Positions 26,036 through 34,934 of a stretch of 64,000 nucleotides of DNA are shown in pieces (within the stretch, counting starts at the first letter, position 1; every line of letters begins with the position of its first letter). Origin of the DNA: Nageia nagi (taxonomy: Eukaryota > Pinophyta). The stretch is from positions 163,804,001 to 163,868,000 of the forward strand of contig JBITNC010000001.1 in NCBI GenBank assembly GCA_050084985.1, given 5' to 3'. Under the pieces are notes generated by a model. That model saw nothing but the letters and a program-made list of their open reading frames with translations. It ran no database searches and was not told where the DNA came from. A program made the position numbers and the translations under genes.

Positions 26036-26330
26036 TGTACAACGAGTTTCTCACGCAGAGCAAACTCACCACGGAGGTATAGAATGTACAATAAGTTCGT
26101 CACGCAGAGCGAACTTACCACGGAGGTATATTAATTACATGCTCAAAATTTGTACAATAAGTTTCTCACGCAGAGCAAACTCACCACGGAGGTATAAAAT
26201 GTACAACAAGTTTGTCACGCAGAGCAAACTTACCACTGAGGTATATAAAATAATCAACACTCTATAACAACAATTGTACAACAAGTTTGTCACGCAGAGC
26301 AAACTTACCACGGAGGTCTAGAATGTACAA
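26036..26330. repeat. Tandem repeats in the Copia 3' UTR
   Basis: Five copies of a unit of about 45-50 bp, containing TCACGCAGAGCAAACT-ACCACGGAGGTAT, start near 26036, 26085, 26152, 26201 and 26276. They lie between the pol stop and the 3' LTR. The older element has only one decayed counterpart (near 21428-21470: CACACGAAGCAAACTAACCACGAACG), so the array expanded in the younger lineage. Confidence 0.85.
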
Positions 26331-26383
26331 TCAAAAAAGGCCTCTTAGAGGTGAAGTTGTCATCACTAACAAAAGTTTAAACT

Positions 26384-26954
26384 TCATCTCCCCCTTGAGG
26401 GCAACTTCACCAACCCTAGAGAATCCCTAAGCTTGCAGAATGGAGCTTCAGGAAGGGGCTTGGTGAACAAATCAGCGGAGTTGTCAGTAGATGGACAATA
26501 CTGCAAGTGTATGATGTCATCTAGAACCTTCTCCCTGATAAAATGAGCTTGGATTTCTACATGTTTGGTTCGCTGATGGAACACAGGATTCTTAGCCAAA
26601 GAGATAGCCGATTGATTATCTGACAAAATAAGAGATGGGCCATTTTGCTTATACCCAATTTCGGTCAGAAGATGTCTTAGCCAAATAGCTTCTTGGGTAG
26701 CAACAGACATGGCTCGATATTCAGCTTCGGTGGTAGAAAGAGTCACAGTAGGTTGCTTCTTGGAAGCCCAAGAGATAGCACCTGAACCAATGCTAAACAC
26801 ATATGCAGAGGTTGATTTTCTATCATCTCTATCTCCCCCATAATCAGAATCTGAGAACCCTGAGAGAACAATCAAGGGCACTTTGGAATACTTAAGAGCA
26901 AGATCCTTTGTCCCTGCGACATACCTCAAGATTTGCTTAACAGCATTGAGGTGT
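26384..26954 (-). CDS. Copia RNase H domain (downstream of frameshift)
   Basis: The C-terminal part of the polyprotein, displaced into another frame by a one-base length change. It is open from the Met at 26929 (and from farther upstream in the same frame) to the stop at 26384. Copia RNase H marks are present: DSDYGGDRDDRKSTSAYVF near the start, TEAEYRAM, a SDNQSAISLAKNP segment, KHVEI and DLFTKPLP close to the end. It degrades the RNA strand during reverse transcription. It is contiguous in sense with the large frame upstream and would be translated with it if the run of six T at 26966-26971 had one fewer. Alone it has no credible start signal. Confidence 0.85.
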
Positions 26955-29900
26955 TCAACATATGGTTTTTTGCATGAATCGTGCCATCAGATTCACTGCA
27001 AAGGCAATATCAGGACGAGTGATAGTCAGATACAGAAGACTACCAATCAATTGTCTATAAGCTGTAGCATCAGCCAACTGAGAATCTGAGCTCAGTGATA
27101 CAATGATTCCAGGAGAAACAGGTATTGCAGCATATTTGCACTCCTCCATTCCAAACTTTTGCAAGATGTCTGATATATACTTAGATTGACTAAGATAAGT
27201 ACAATCTTTGTGTTGGTATACTTGCATCCCAAGATAGTAATGCAATAGACCGAGATCAGTCATTTCAAATGTTGCCTTGAGTTTGGAGATGCACTCTTGG
27301 ATGATTTCAATATTATTGCCTGTGATGAGAAGATCATCCACATAAAAGAGAATTATGACCATGTCTTTTCCTTGATTGAGTACATATAGATCTGAATCTG
27401 AGAAGCACTTGGAAAAACCAATATCTGCAAAGAATCCTGAAATTTTCTTGTACCATGCTCTAGGTGCTTGCTTAAGTCCATACAAAGACTTCTTTAGCTT
27501 ACACACAAGAGACTCTTTTCCTTCTGGAATAAATCCTTCTGGTTGATTCATGTAGATTTCAACATCCAAGTCACCATTGAGAAATGCACTTTTGACATCA
27601 AGTTGAAAAGCTTTCCATCCTTGAGCTGCAGAAAGAGCAAGAATTATTCTGACAGTAGGCATCTTGGCTACAGGAGCAAAGGTTTCCTCATAATCAATAC
27701 CATATTTCTGAGCGAATCCTTTGGCTACTAACCTTGCCTTGTATTTTTCAATGTTGCCATCAGAATTGTACTTGACCTTGTATATCCATTTATTGCCAAT
27801 CACATTTTTCTCATTGGGATAAGGAACCAAATCCCAAGTTTCATTTTTCATGAGAGCCTCATACTCAACTTTCATAGCTTCCATCCAACACTCTTGCTTG
27901 GAAGCTTCTTTGAAGGTTGATGGCTCATGCATATTATCAATTTTGGCAAATAAGGATTTATTCAAGGTCATACTTCTTGTAATTCTCTGTGCCGGAGAAT
28001 TTTGCTCTTGTGGTGACTTCTCTACATGCTCATCCAACCAGTTAGGTGTAGGCGAAGAATCATCTGAATCAGATATTTCAGCATGAGAGGTCGTATCCTC
28101 AGAAAGTTCATTGAACTTAACATCTCTAGAAACAAAGACTATTTTCTGGGATGAAGAGTAGAGCCTGTAACCTCTATGCTGATTATCATACCCCACAAAG
28201 ATGCATTTTTCTGATCGTTTATCTAGCTTCTTTCTTTTCTCTGAGGTAATGAAGGCAAATGCATCACAACCGAAGATCCTGAAGTGTGAGAGGTTAGGTT
28301 TCTTTCCTGTCCATGCTTCATATGGAGTTTTACCTTCAACTGCCTTAGTAGGACACCTATTTAGGGTGTGAATAGCAGTGTGAACAGCTTCGCCCCATAA
28401 GAAACTAGGAAGGTTACCCAACATGCATCTTGCCATTTCCATAATGGTGCGATTCTTCCTTTCAGCAACTCCATTTTGCTGAGGGGTGTAAGGGATTGTG
28501 AATTGTCGCTTAATCCCGTGTTTAACACAAAAGTCATTAAACTCATTGCTATTATATTCACCCCCATTGTCTGATCTCAGCATTTTGATCTTAAAATCAG
28601 TTTGATTTTCAACAAGTGCCTTGAAGTCTTGAAACCTGTCAAAAGTTTGATCCTTGTGCTCAAGTAGATAACCAAATGTCATCCTACTAAAGTCATCAAT
28701 GAAGGTCAGAACATAAGAAGCTCCACCTAGTGACTTAGTCTGAAAAGGACCCATCAAATCTGAATGCACAAGTTGAAGTGGACAAGTAGCCCGAGTTGCC
28801 TTATCTTTTTCAAACTTTTGCCTATGCATCTTTCCTAGAATGCACCTTTCACAAAGACCAACTGTGGGTGAAATATTAGGTAAACCTTCCACAAGTTCTT
28901 GAGTTTTCATAGCTTGAATACTCTTGTGGTTAAGGTGTCCTAATCGTTGATGCCAAAGATTACCTTTTGAACAAACATTTGTAGCAAGACAAAGCTTTGA
29001 AGGTACTTGATCCACAATATAAAGGTCATTCTTTACTGATCCTTTCATCAAAGTGGCAAGTCCTTTCTTAACACACCAAGAGTGTGAGGTAAACTCAAAT
29101 GAGCATCCATTCCTTGTAATTTGAATCACGGAGATGAGATTCATCCTTAGTTTAGGCACATAAAAGACATTGTCAAGAGTCTTTCCATGAATCTTCACAC
29201 TTCCTATTCCGTGAACATCAAGGACTGTATTATCACCTATCACAACTGCATCCTTTTTGTACTTATGAAAGTTTTCAAACTTATCTTTTTCATAACACAT
29301 GTGATTAGTGCATCCTGTATCAACAATCCAGTCATTTGAAATAGTTTGAGTCATTGAGTAGTAGGCAACAGAAGCAGCATGCTTGTTCTTCTTTTTATTA
29401 TTGAAATTTCTCACATTTGCATTTCCCTTTCCTTTTTGAGCAAATTTCTTTTTGCGACAATCATACTCTTTGTGCCCAAAGATGCCACAGAAGTTACAAT
29501 TCCCATCAAACTTTTCTTGAGGTGTTGGATTGCTTGATCCTGCTTTATCATTCCTGTGCCTGTAGTTGCCATGATTGTTGTTGTTGTTGCCCTTTTTGTC
29601 ATACTTCCTGAAGGTAGATGAGGACTTGTTGTCTTTGAATTTGTAATGTTTGAACTTTTTCTTGAAAGGATTTTTGGTTGCTCCTAGAGCAATGCTATGG
29701 TCCTTTGGAGAAAGGTTCAACATTTTTTTGTTCAAAGTTTCCTCATGCTTTAGAAGAAGTCTTGAAAGGTTATCAAGTGAGATGACATCTTCTTCATCAT
29801 CGAGCCTTGTTTCCATAACTGTGACAAAGTTGCTGAACTTTGAAGTAAGGCTTTGTAGAATGATGAAGACCATGAACTCATCATTGATCCAGTTGCATCC

Positions 29901-30305
29901 ACAACCAACCAGTTGTGTCCTGAGGTCAATGATTTTGTTTAAGTAGATGGAGGCACTTTCATCTTCACTTTGTCGATACTGCAACAACTTTTGTAGAATG
30001 GTAAATCTCCTTGAAAATTTGGACCCAAGGTAGATTTTCTTTAACCGATCCCAAGCTTCCTTTGCTGAAGTTGATGAAGAAATCATGAGAAGGACATCAT
30101 CTAAAACTGCACGGTATATCATAGAAGTTGCTAACTCATTCTTTGAGTTGTATACTTCAAGAGCCTTCTCATCGGTAGGAGCAACTGCATCTTCACTAAC
30201 TGTCTGCCATAGCTTTCTTGCTTGTAACTCGGCTTTCATACGTGGTTCCCATATTCCAAAGTTGGAACCATCGAGTATGTGCTTGGGAACGAAGGTTTCA
30301 ACCAT
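26955..30305 (-). CDS. Copia gag-pol polyprotein, truncated by frameshift
   Basis: The frame is open from 30389, but the likely start is the Met at 30305 (residue 29 of the open frame), where homology begins. Residues below count from 30389. A UBN2-type gag covers roughly 30-240. A zinc knuckle has C298, C301, H306 and C311. The protease motif is D357-T-G. The integrase has zinc ligands H480, H485, C513 and C516 and catalytic D544, D607 and E643 (35 residues between the last two). The reverse transcriptase begins near 835, with FYVDDLLITG near 1045. The frame then stops at 26955, before RNase H, because of an extra base in a homopolymer. Everything else is intact, consistent with recent activity or a sequencing error. 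Confidence 0.93.
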   Translation of the reverse strand: MVETFVPKHILDGSNFGIWEPRMKAELQARKLWQTVSEDAVAPTDEKALEVYNSKNELATSMIYRAVLDDVLLMISSSTSAKEAWDRLKKIYLGSKFSRRFTILQKLLQYRQSEDESASIYLNKIIDLRTQLVGCGCNWINDEFMVFIILQSLTSKFSNFVTVMETRLDDEEDVISLDNLSRLLLKHEETLNKKMLNLSPKDHSIALGATKNPFKKKFKHYKFKDNKSSSTFRKYDKKGNNNNNHGNYRHRNDKAGSSNPTPQEKFDGNCNFCGIFGHKEYDCRKKKFAQKGKGNANVRNFNNKKKNKHAASVAYYSMTQTISNDWIVDTGCTNHMCYEKDKFENFHKYKKDAVVIGDNTVLDVHGIGSVKIHGKTLDNVFYVPKLRMNLISVIQITRNGCSFEFTSHSWCVKKGLATLMKGSVKNDLYIVDQVPSKLCLATNVCSKGNLWHQRLGHLNHKSIQAMKTQELVEGLPNISPTVGLCERCILGKMHRQKFEKDKATRATCPLQLVHSDLMGPFQTKSLGGASYVLTFIDDFSRMTFGYLLEHKDQTFDRFQDFKALVENQTDFKIKMLRSDNGGEYNSNEFNDFCVKHGIKRQFTIPYTPQQNGVAERKNRTIMEMARCMLGNLPSFLWGEAVHTAIHTLNRCPTKAVEGKTPYEAWTGKKPNLSHFRIFGCDAFAFITSEKRKKLDKRSEKCIFVGYDNQHRGYRLYSSSQKIVFVSRDVKFNELSEDTTSHAEISDSDDSSPTPNWLDEHVEKSPQEQNSPAQRITRSMTLNKSLFAKIDNMHEPSTFKEASKQECWMEAMKVEYEALMKNETWDLVPYPNEKNVIGNKWIYKVKYNSDGNIEKYKARLVAKGFAQKYGIDYEETFAPVAKMPTVRIILALSAAQGWKAFQLDVKSAFLNGDLDVEIYMNQPEGFIPEGKESLVCKLKKSLYGLKQAPRAWYKKISGFFADIGFSKCFSDSDLYVLNQGKDMVIILFYVDDLLITGNNIEIIQECISKLKATFEMTDLGLLHYYLGMQVYQHKDCTYLSQSKYISDILQKFGMEECKYAAIPVSPGIIVSLSSDSQLADATAYRQLIGSLLYLTITRPDIAFAVNLMARFMQKTIC
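26966..26971 (-). other. Frameshift site in Copia pol
   Basis: A run of six T (six A in the sense strand). Reverse transcriptase homology before it and RNase H homology after it are in frames differing by one base. A one-base expansion by mutation, or a homopolymer error in the assembly, explains this. Confidence 0.75.
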
Positions 30306-31088
30306 TGCTACAAAAACAAATAAATATGCAATAAGAAGGTAAACTTTTACAATTTTTCCATCTATACATATAAAACAAATAATAAGCAAACATGTCCCAC
30401 ATGTGTAAACTCATTAACCACGATCCATAAAGTTGGGGTTGTTTTCTTGTATAGAATTAGGCCTTCACTTGGATGCCCGCAAGGTGGAGCCCAGGTACTA
30501 CCAGTCCTCAACCAGTTCACCTTGGTCAGTGATATACTCTCACAAGGAGAAATACTTACTATTTTCCAAGGATCCGACGTATCTTGGACCGGCCATTTTA
30601 ATTATCTTGATTAAGGGTTTCAGTTTTCCTCCTAGGTTATCAGGATAATCCCTGAATGGACGTGCGGACATGTGGTATCACTACACACATGCCTGTCCAC
30701 CTAATAGAGTTATGTCCAATCCAACAGAGGTCTTAGGGGCAATTAAGACGGACTTACCACCACTTGGTTCTTCGGACTAAAAGGGCTCCAGTCTGCCCTG
30801 TCCTCACCTCATGGCTCCCCAAACAAGTCATGTTGTGGAAAATACGTGCGGATGTATTCATTTTAGGGGTTACTTTTCACATTTTTGCGTATTGCAAGTA
30901 TAAGCAAATGTGCAAAAAATATAAAGTAAGATGAAAAATACTCCATCCACACTAACTTGAAACCTTAAGAAGGCCAAAAAATTGAGTCCAATGGGTTTTG
31001 TTCTAACCCCAAAAGGACTTTTACATTGTTCATATTTTGCTCAAAGCACTTAATGAATTAAACATAAGAACTAAGTCCTACTTAGTAT

Positions 31089-31255
31089 ATCACGACTTAA
31101 AAATTTAAGTAAGCATGCATCATGCATTAAAAATTTAAGTCCTAAGCATACTTAGTATTCAATTCATAACATGCATTGTATCATGACTTAAAAATTTAAG
31201 TAAGCATGCATCATGCATTAGAAATTTAAGTCCTAAGCATGTTTTAGTCTTCAAA
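31089..31255. repeat. 91-bp direct duplication in Copia leader
   Basis: ATCA-GACTTAAAAATTTAAG followed by TAAGCATGCATCATGCATTA and AAATTTAAGTCCTAAGCAT occurs at 31089 and again at 31180 with only a few differences. Confidence 0.8.
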
Positions 31256-31879
31256 TAAGATACATGCATCTAGATAAAATTTAAGTAAAAAAATATACCA
31301 AGGCCCCCCCTTTGTTACTTAAAGTTTTATCCCTAGAGAACCAACTTGTATGCTAAGACTTGTCTTAGAAGTGATGTATTTTAAGTAAAAAATTCCCTTA
31401 TTTACTTAAAAAATAGCATACTTTAGACTAAATTACTATGCATGTGCACGTTTATTTAATTAAGCATGTAATTTTGAGGAGAAAATAAGAAGTTATTTTA
31501 AGTACTCCTAAGTGCATGTAAGGGGAGTAGTGGATTTTTAGAGAACTTGCAAGGTGGAATAGGAGACCCATACCCCTATTTTAAAGGCTTTGGAAGGCTT
31601 TGTCTACCTTATGAACTAAAAAAATGCCTAAGTCAATAATCATTAAATGCTTAGTAGGTGTAAAATATGACCCCCCCTTGTTCTTTCCACAAAAAAGACA
31701 CGTTGCTGTGTGGAAGGGAAAATATGGAGGTGGTCAAAAAACAAAACTAAGGCATTTAAGGTGACTTGGAAGACTGGCAAGGTGTTGGTAGCCATCAACC
31801 TTGACCAGGGAAGGAGGATGAGAAGGCTGGCGCAGGAGGCTGACCAGAGAGGAGGAGCTTAAGAGGAGAGGGAGGAAGA

Positions 31880-32540
31880 GAGGGTAGATCAGCATGCATC
31901 TTGGCAAACAGGTTGCAGGGTTGGGAGGAGAGCAGAGAGCAAACAAGAGGGAGGGGAGCAGGCGCAGCAGCAAGGGAGGAGAGAGCGTGCGCGAGCAGGT
32001 GTGAGGTGCGTGCGAGGAGGTAAGCAGGAGGCGGTTTGGTGCAAATCCTGTGATCATTTCAGTCCACCAGACAGGTCAGGTGACCTTGCCATGCTTCCAC
32101 AGTGCAGAGGAGACGAAGAGAGGACGCGAGGGAGGAGGAAGACCCTTCGTTTTATGCCTATCCTGCGATCATTTCAGGCCATGAAACGTTGGCTGAGGCA
32201 TGCATCGTGTCAAACAATTGCGTGGGACCTTCAACGTCTCCGTTTGGTGGATATCCAGCGATCAGTGCAATCCATGAATGTTGTCTGACCATGCATCATG
32301 TCAAACAATCTACGGACCCTGTCAACGTGTGCATATCCTGCGAGCAGAGGAGGTAGAGGCGGGCTGGCTACGATCTGGAGGCCATCGGTTGAGAGGAGGC
32401 AGTCGCTAGGGAGGAGGCTGCAGCGTGGGCAGAGGTGAGGAATCGTAGTGCGGCGGTGGGAGGAGCCACCACAGGCCGCGCGGTGGCCGCGCCGTGGGAG
32501 GTGGCCGCGCGCACGCGCGGGGAAATGCCCCTGCGTGTTT
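31880..32540. other. GC- and CpG-rich segment in Copia leader
   Basis: A sharp GC peak in an otherwise AT-rich window. At 32460-32530 the sequence is almost all C and G with many CpG (CCGCGCGGTGGCCGCGCCGTG). The minus strand has two open stretches here (31734-32057, 32231-32608), rich in Pro, Leu, Ser and Arg as expected from base composition. Part of the segment is PPR-derived (next entry). Confidence 0.75.
32030..32345 (-). pseudogene. Captured PPR gene fragment in Copia leader
   Basis: Minus-strand frames give consecutive PPR motifs. LLAGYAHVDRVRRLFDMMHG lies at about 32345-32285. After a one-base shift comes WIALIAGYPPNGDVEGPTQL, then FDTMHASANVSWPEMIAG (about 32275-32160). Farther on is WWTEMITGFAPN (about 32080-32045). 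These match the plant PLS-type pattern SWTALIAGYAQNGDVEEARxLFDxMxxxNVVSWxAMIAGYAxNG almost residue for residue. Shifts and a stop break it, so no protein is expected. It lies in the sense orientation of the young Copia transcript, between its primer site and gag, so it is carried by the retrotransposon. Confidence 0.8.
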
Positions 32541-33310
32541 AAAAAATTTGACCCCCCCTGATTTATTAATATGTATTTTGATTTAATTTTTATAATTTGG
32601 ACCCCCACATTTAAAAAGCAATAAAATATATATATATTTTTTTAAATTTTAAACTATTGCCTCTAACAAATGATTTCCCCCTTTTTGTTACATATATAGA
32701 CCTCTTAATACCAAAAGAATAAGAGGTATGTAAAAAAGGAAAAAAAATAGCAATATTGTAACTAATCAAGACAAAATATTAGTGTACAAATTGCAAATTG
32801 TGCATAATGTATTATTGCTCAATCACTTAACATAAAAGATTGTTAGTAGAACAAAATAAGCAATAATATATTATGTTATTGAGGCAATTGAACTAACATT
32901 ATTTTATGATTAACTTTTTTTTGATATTGTTCACAAAAGACTATTGTAAAAAATCTTTTCAACAAGATGTTAGCATAATATATTTTTGCTCAAAAGAAAC
33001 AAAATTTTCTTTGTACATTAAAAATAGATTACTAACATAAAACTTTGTTAGTAAGAAGAGAATAGCAAAAATATATTATGGTATTGCTAAGACATTGAGC
33101 TAGCATAATCATACAAAAGATTAGTATCATAATGAACTTTGTTAAAGAAGGATAGAAGGTTATACCTTTGCAAACCTTTTACCTCACAATGAAGAATGAA
33201 GATCTCCAAAGTTGAGAAGGATGAAGCACTTCCAAGATGTAGCTTCCACACCAAAAGAGCTTTCACAACAAGGAGAGCTTCAACACAAAGAAGTAGAGCT
33301 TCCACAACAA

Positions 33311-33323
33311 GGCTCTGATACCA
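33311..33323 (-). promoter_or_regulatory. Primer binding site, tRNA-iMet type
   Basis: The minus strand reads TGGTATCAGAGCC two bases after the 5' LTR, a perfect match to the usual plant initiator-tRNA primer site. Confidence 0.92.
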
Positions 33324-33325
33324 AT

Positions 33326-33823
33326 TGAAGGATTTGAACTAGATCTAAACAAATCCTTTAGGACCTTAGACTAGGAAACTCAAGTGTACACATCTATAAT
33401 TCTAAGAACATCATTCACACAATATGACACCAATATAATGTGGTTCCTCCCTCCTTGGGAGTACATCCACAACTAGTTCTCTTATTCTCAAATCTATGTC
33501 TCTCTTACAACTATTCTCTAGCTCTCTCCTACACAACCAAGTAGAGTAATCTTACTCAAAACTTAGATATGTTTACATGAGGAGAGGCCCTCTATTTATA
33601 GGTTGAGAGCACCTCCCTAACCTTCCTTTAACCCAAGGGTAAGGTTAGGGTTACATTAAATGTACCACCAAACTTCAACCTACCAACTAACTCCTTTGGT
33701 AAAGTCAAAGTCTATACATTAAAGAATTCTATTAATCACTTAAGGTATCTACATACCTTTAAGTGATTAATTGAATTTACAAGGAGTCTAGATATTCACA
33801 ATATTTCATTACAAATTCTAACA
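33326..33823 (-). repeat. 5' LTR of young Copia element
   Basis: Identical by eye to 25048-25545. It includes the TATA box at 33592-33600 and the palindrome at 33731-33771. ATAAG follows at 33824-33828. Confidence 0.95.
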
Positions 33824-33828
33824 ATAAG

Positions 33829-34330
33829 TTGGGTCCTAAGATCAATAATCTTGTTTAAGCCTTAATGACTAAATTCTTATTCTACCAAGATCACATGAAA
33901 GCTCTTATAAGCATCAATAACATAGAATCACAAGATTGTTAATCTTACAAAGTTGACACCATATGTAAAGTGGTTCCTCTCATAAAAGAGAGTACATCCA
34001 CTAATCTAAGATATTCTTATTCTTAAACAACACTTTCTTACAATATCTCTTTCTCACTTCTCCTAACAATCCTAGAGCATAACTTTTCAACAAAATTAAG
34101 TGAATAACCAAGAGGAGAGGTCCTCTATTTATATTGGGTCATCTTTTTAACCAATGTACAATATCATGAAATGCTTCACCCTTTTACCCAAGGGGCATTC
34201 CCATGAGATGGAGAGTAGAACAAGTTACATTATCTTAATCATAAATAATTAAAAGGTATCTAGGGATACTTTTAAGTATTAGATAATTTACATTAAGATA
34301 CCTTACAATAATGCATTATACATTCCAATA
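33829..34330 (-). repeat. Gag stub and 5' LTR of older Copia element
   Basis: Bases 33829-33859 continue the older gag after the young insertion (equivalent to 29900-29944 of the young copy). They fuse at TAAG to LTR sequence, which runs to 34330 (sense start TATTGGAATG). Compared with its partner at 20382 it keeps about 80 bp lost there (near 33985-34065). Confidence 0.82.
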
Positions 34331-34335
34331 AAAGG

Positions 34336-34930
34336 AGGGTAGGAGGAATGAACCACTTTTGCTGATAAGGGGAACTGTCAACATAAGTAATTGAAACCTG
34401 CTAGCTTGTCCCAACAAGTTTCCCTAATAGCCTCTTTAGGATCGAATCCTTCTATTGATACCTCTTCACCACCCACCTCTTCTCCCATGCCAATCCTTAC
34501 TATACAACAACCTGTCACCTCTTTTTCATCAATCATTTCCATGTAAGTTATTCTCCTATCATGTTGGAACCTCAACCACAACCTTTCCCTTATTCTTTAT
34601 GGTAAGGACCTTTCTTTTCCTTAGTTGTGGTTGAAACTCATTCCACTCTTGGCTCTTTTTTGTCCTCTTCCTCTCCAATAATTCTAGGTCCAATCCCTAT
34701 TTATAATCCTATTATGGAGGATCTAGTTTTCAAGGCCCATCATTCTTGAATTCCTTTAAGAGATGGTAGGGATTCCTTTTTTATTAAACATGATCAAATG
34801 GAAGAACTGCACCACCAATTGGTCTACCTTGAGAAAAAATATATGAATGTCTCCAATTCCTTTGGTTCCCTAGGAGCTTTTGGTGATGGAGAGTATGTCA
34901 TGGATATTATAAATTTGGATAGGTCCTAGT
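34336..34930 (+). pseudogene. LINE ORF1 remainder
   Basis: Sequence resumes directly after the Copia target copy. It is rich in Ser, Pro and Leu codons in several frames, consistent with the low-complexity tail following the knuckle of plant LINE ORF1. No firm motif is seen; assignment rests on position between the two diagnostic halves. Confidence 0.45.
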
Positions 34931-34934
34931 GATC

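Larger units (their letters stand above)
30306..33310 (-). other. Long 5' leader of young Copia
   Basis: About 3 kb between the primer site and gag, far longer than the few hundred bases usual for Copia. No retroelement coding domain is seen. It contains plain leader sequence (30310-31060), a 91-bp direct duplication (31089 and 31180), recurrent C7-type tracts (about 31304, 31672, 32552), the GC-rich PPR-derived part (31880-32540) and AT-rich DNA (32540-33100). Just before the gag ATG the sense strand has a T-rich run ending TTTGTAG, which could be a 3' splice site, so the leader may be spliced. Confidence 0.7.
25048..33823 (-). mobile_element. Young Copia LTR retrotransposon, 8.8 kb
   Basis: Two 498-bp LTRs (25048-25545 and 33326-33823) are identical by eye and flanked by the 5-bp duplication ATAAG (25043-25047, 33824-33828). 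In the minus sense the order is: 5' LTR, tRNA-iMet primer site, an unusually long leader of about 3.0 kb with a GC-rich, PPR-derived part, gag-pol, a 3' UTR with tandem repeats, polypurine tract, 3' LTR. Gag-pol has all Copia domains in the order protease, integrase, reverse transcriptase, RNase H, and is broken once. The identical LTRs imply very recent insertion. It sits inside the gag of an older member of its own family. Confidence 0.95.
20382..34330 (-). mobile_element. Older Copia LTR element, itself interrupted
   Basis: LTRs at 20382-20814 (3') and about 33856-34330 (5') are flanked by the 5-bp duplication AAAGG (20377-20381, 34331-34335). The interior (20815-25047 plus 33829-33859) is a decayed minus-strand copy of the same Copia family as the young element inserted in it. 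Without that insertion it is about 5.2 kb. The LTRs differ by many substitutions and an indel of about 80 bp. The 5' leader, primer site and gag start are deleted: gag sequence joins the LTR at a TAAG shared by both, pointing to a microhomology deletion. Confidence 0.9.

Noticed and set aside
26036-26330. CRISPR-like array (regular repeats and spacers)
   Set aside because: The repeats lie in the 3' UTR of a plant retrotransposon, spacing is irregular and the intervening sequence is itself repetitive.
28361-29602. Minus-strand short frames 28361-28567 and 29411-29602
   Set aside because: They overlap gag-pol in another frame on the same strand and are low-complexity by-products.
27543-30342. 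Plus-strand open stretches over the young Copia element (27543-27731, 27850-28086, 29417-29611, 29650-29946, 30085-30342)
   Set aside because: They are antisense shadows of the gag-pol frame, rich in Ser, Phe and Cys as expected from the complement of Copia codons, and have no family resemblance.
32001-32356. Plus-strand frames in the GC-rich leader (32001-32288, 32102-32356)
   Set aside because: High GC lengthens chance frames. The PPR resemblance is on the minus strand only.
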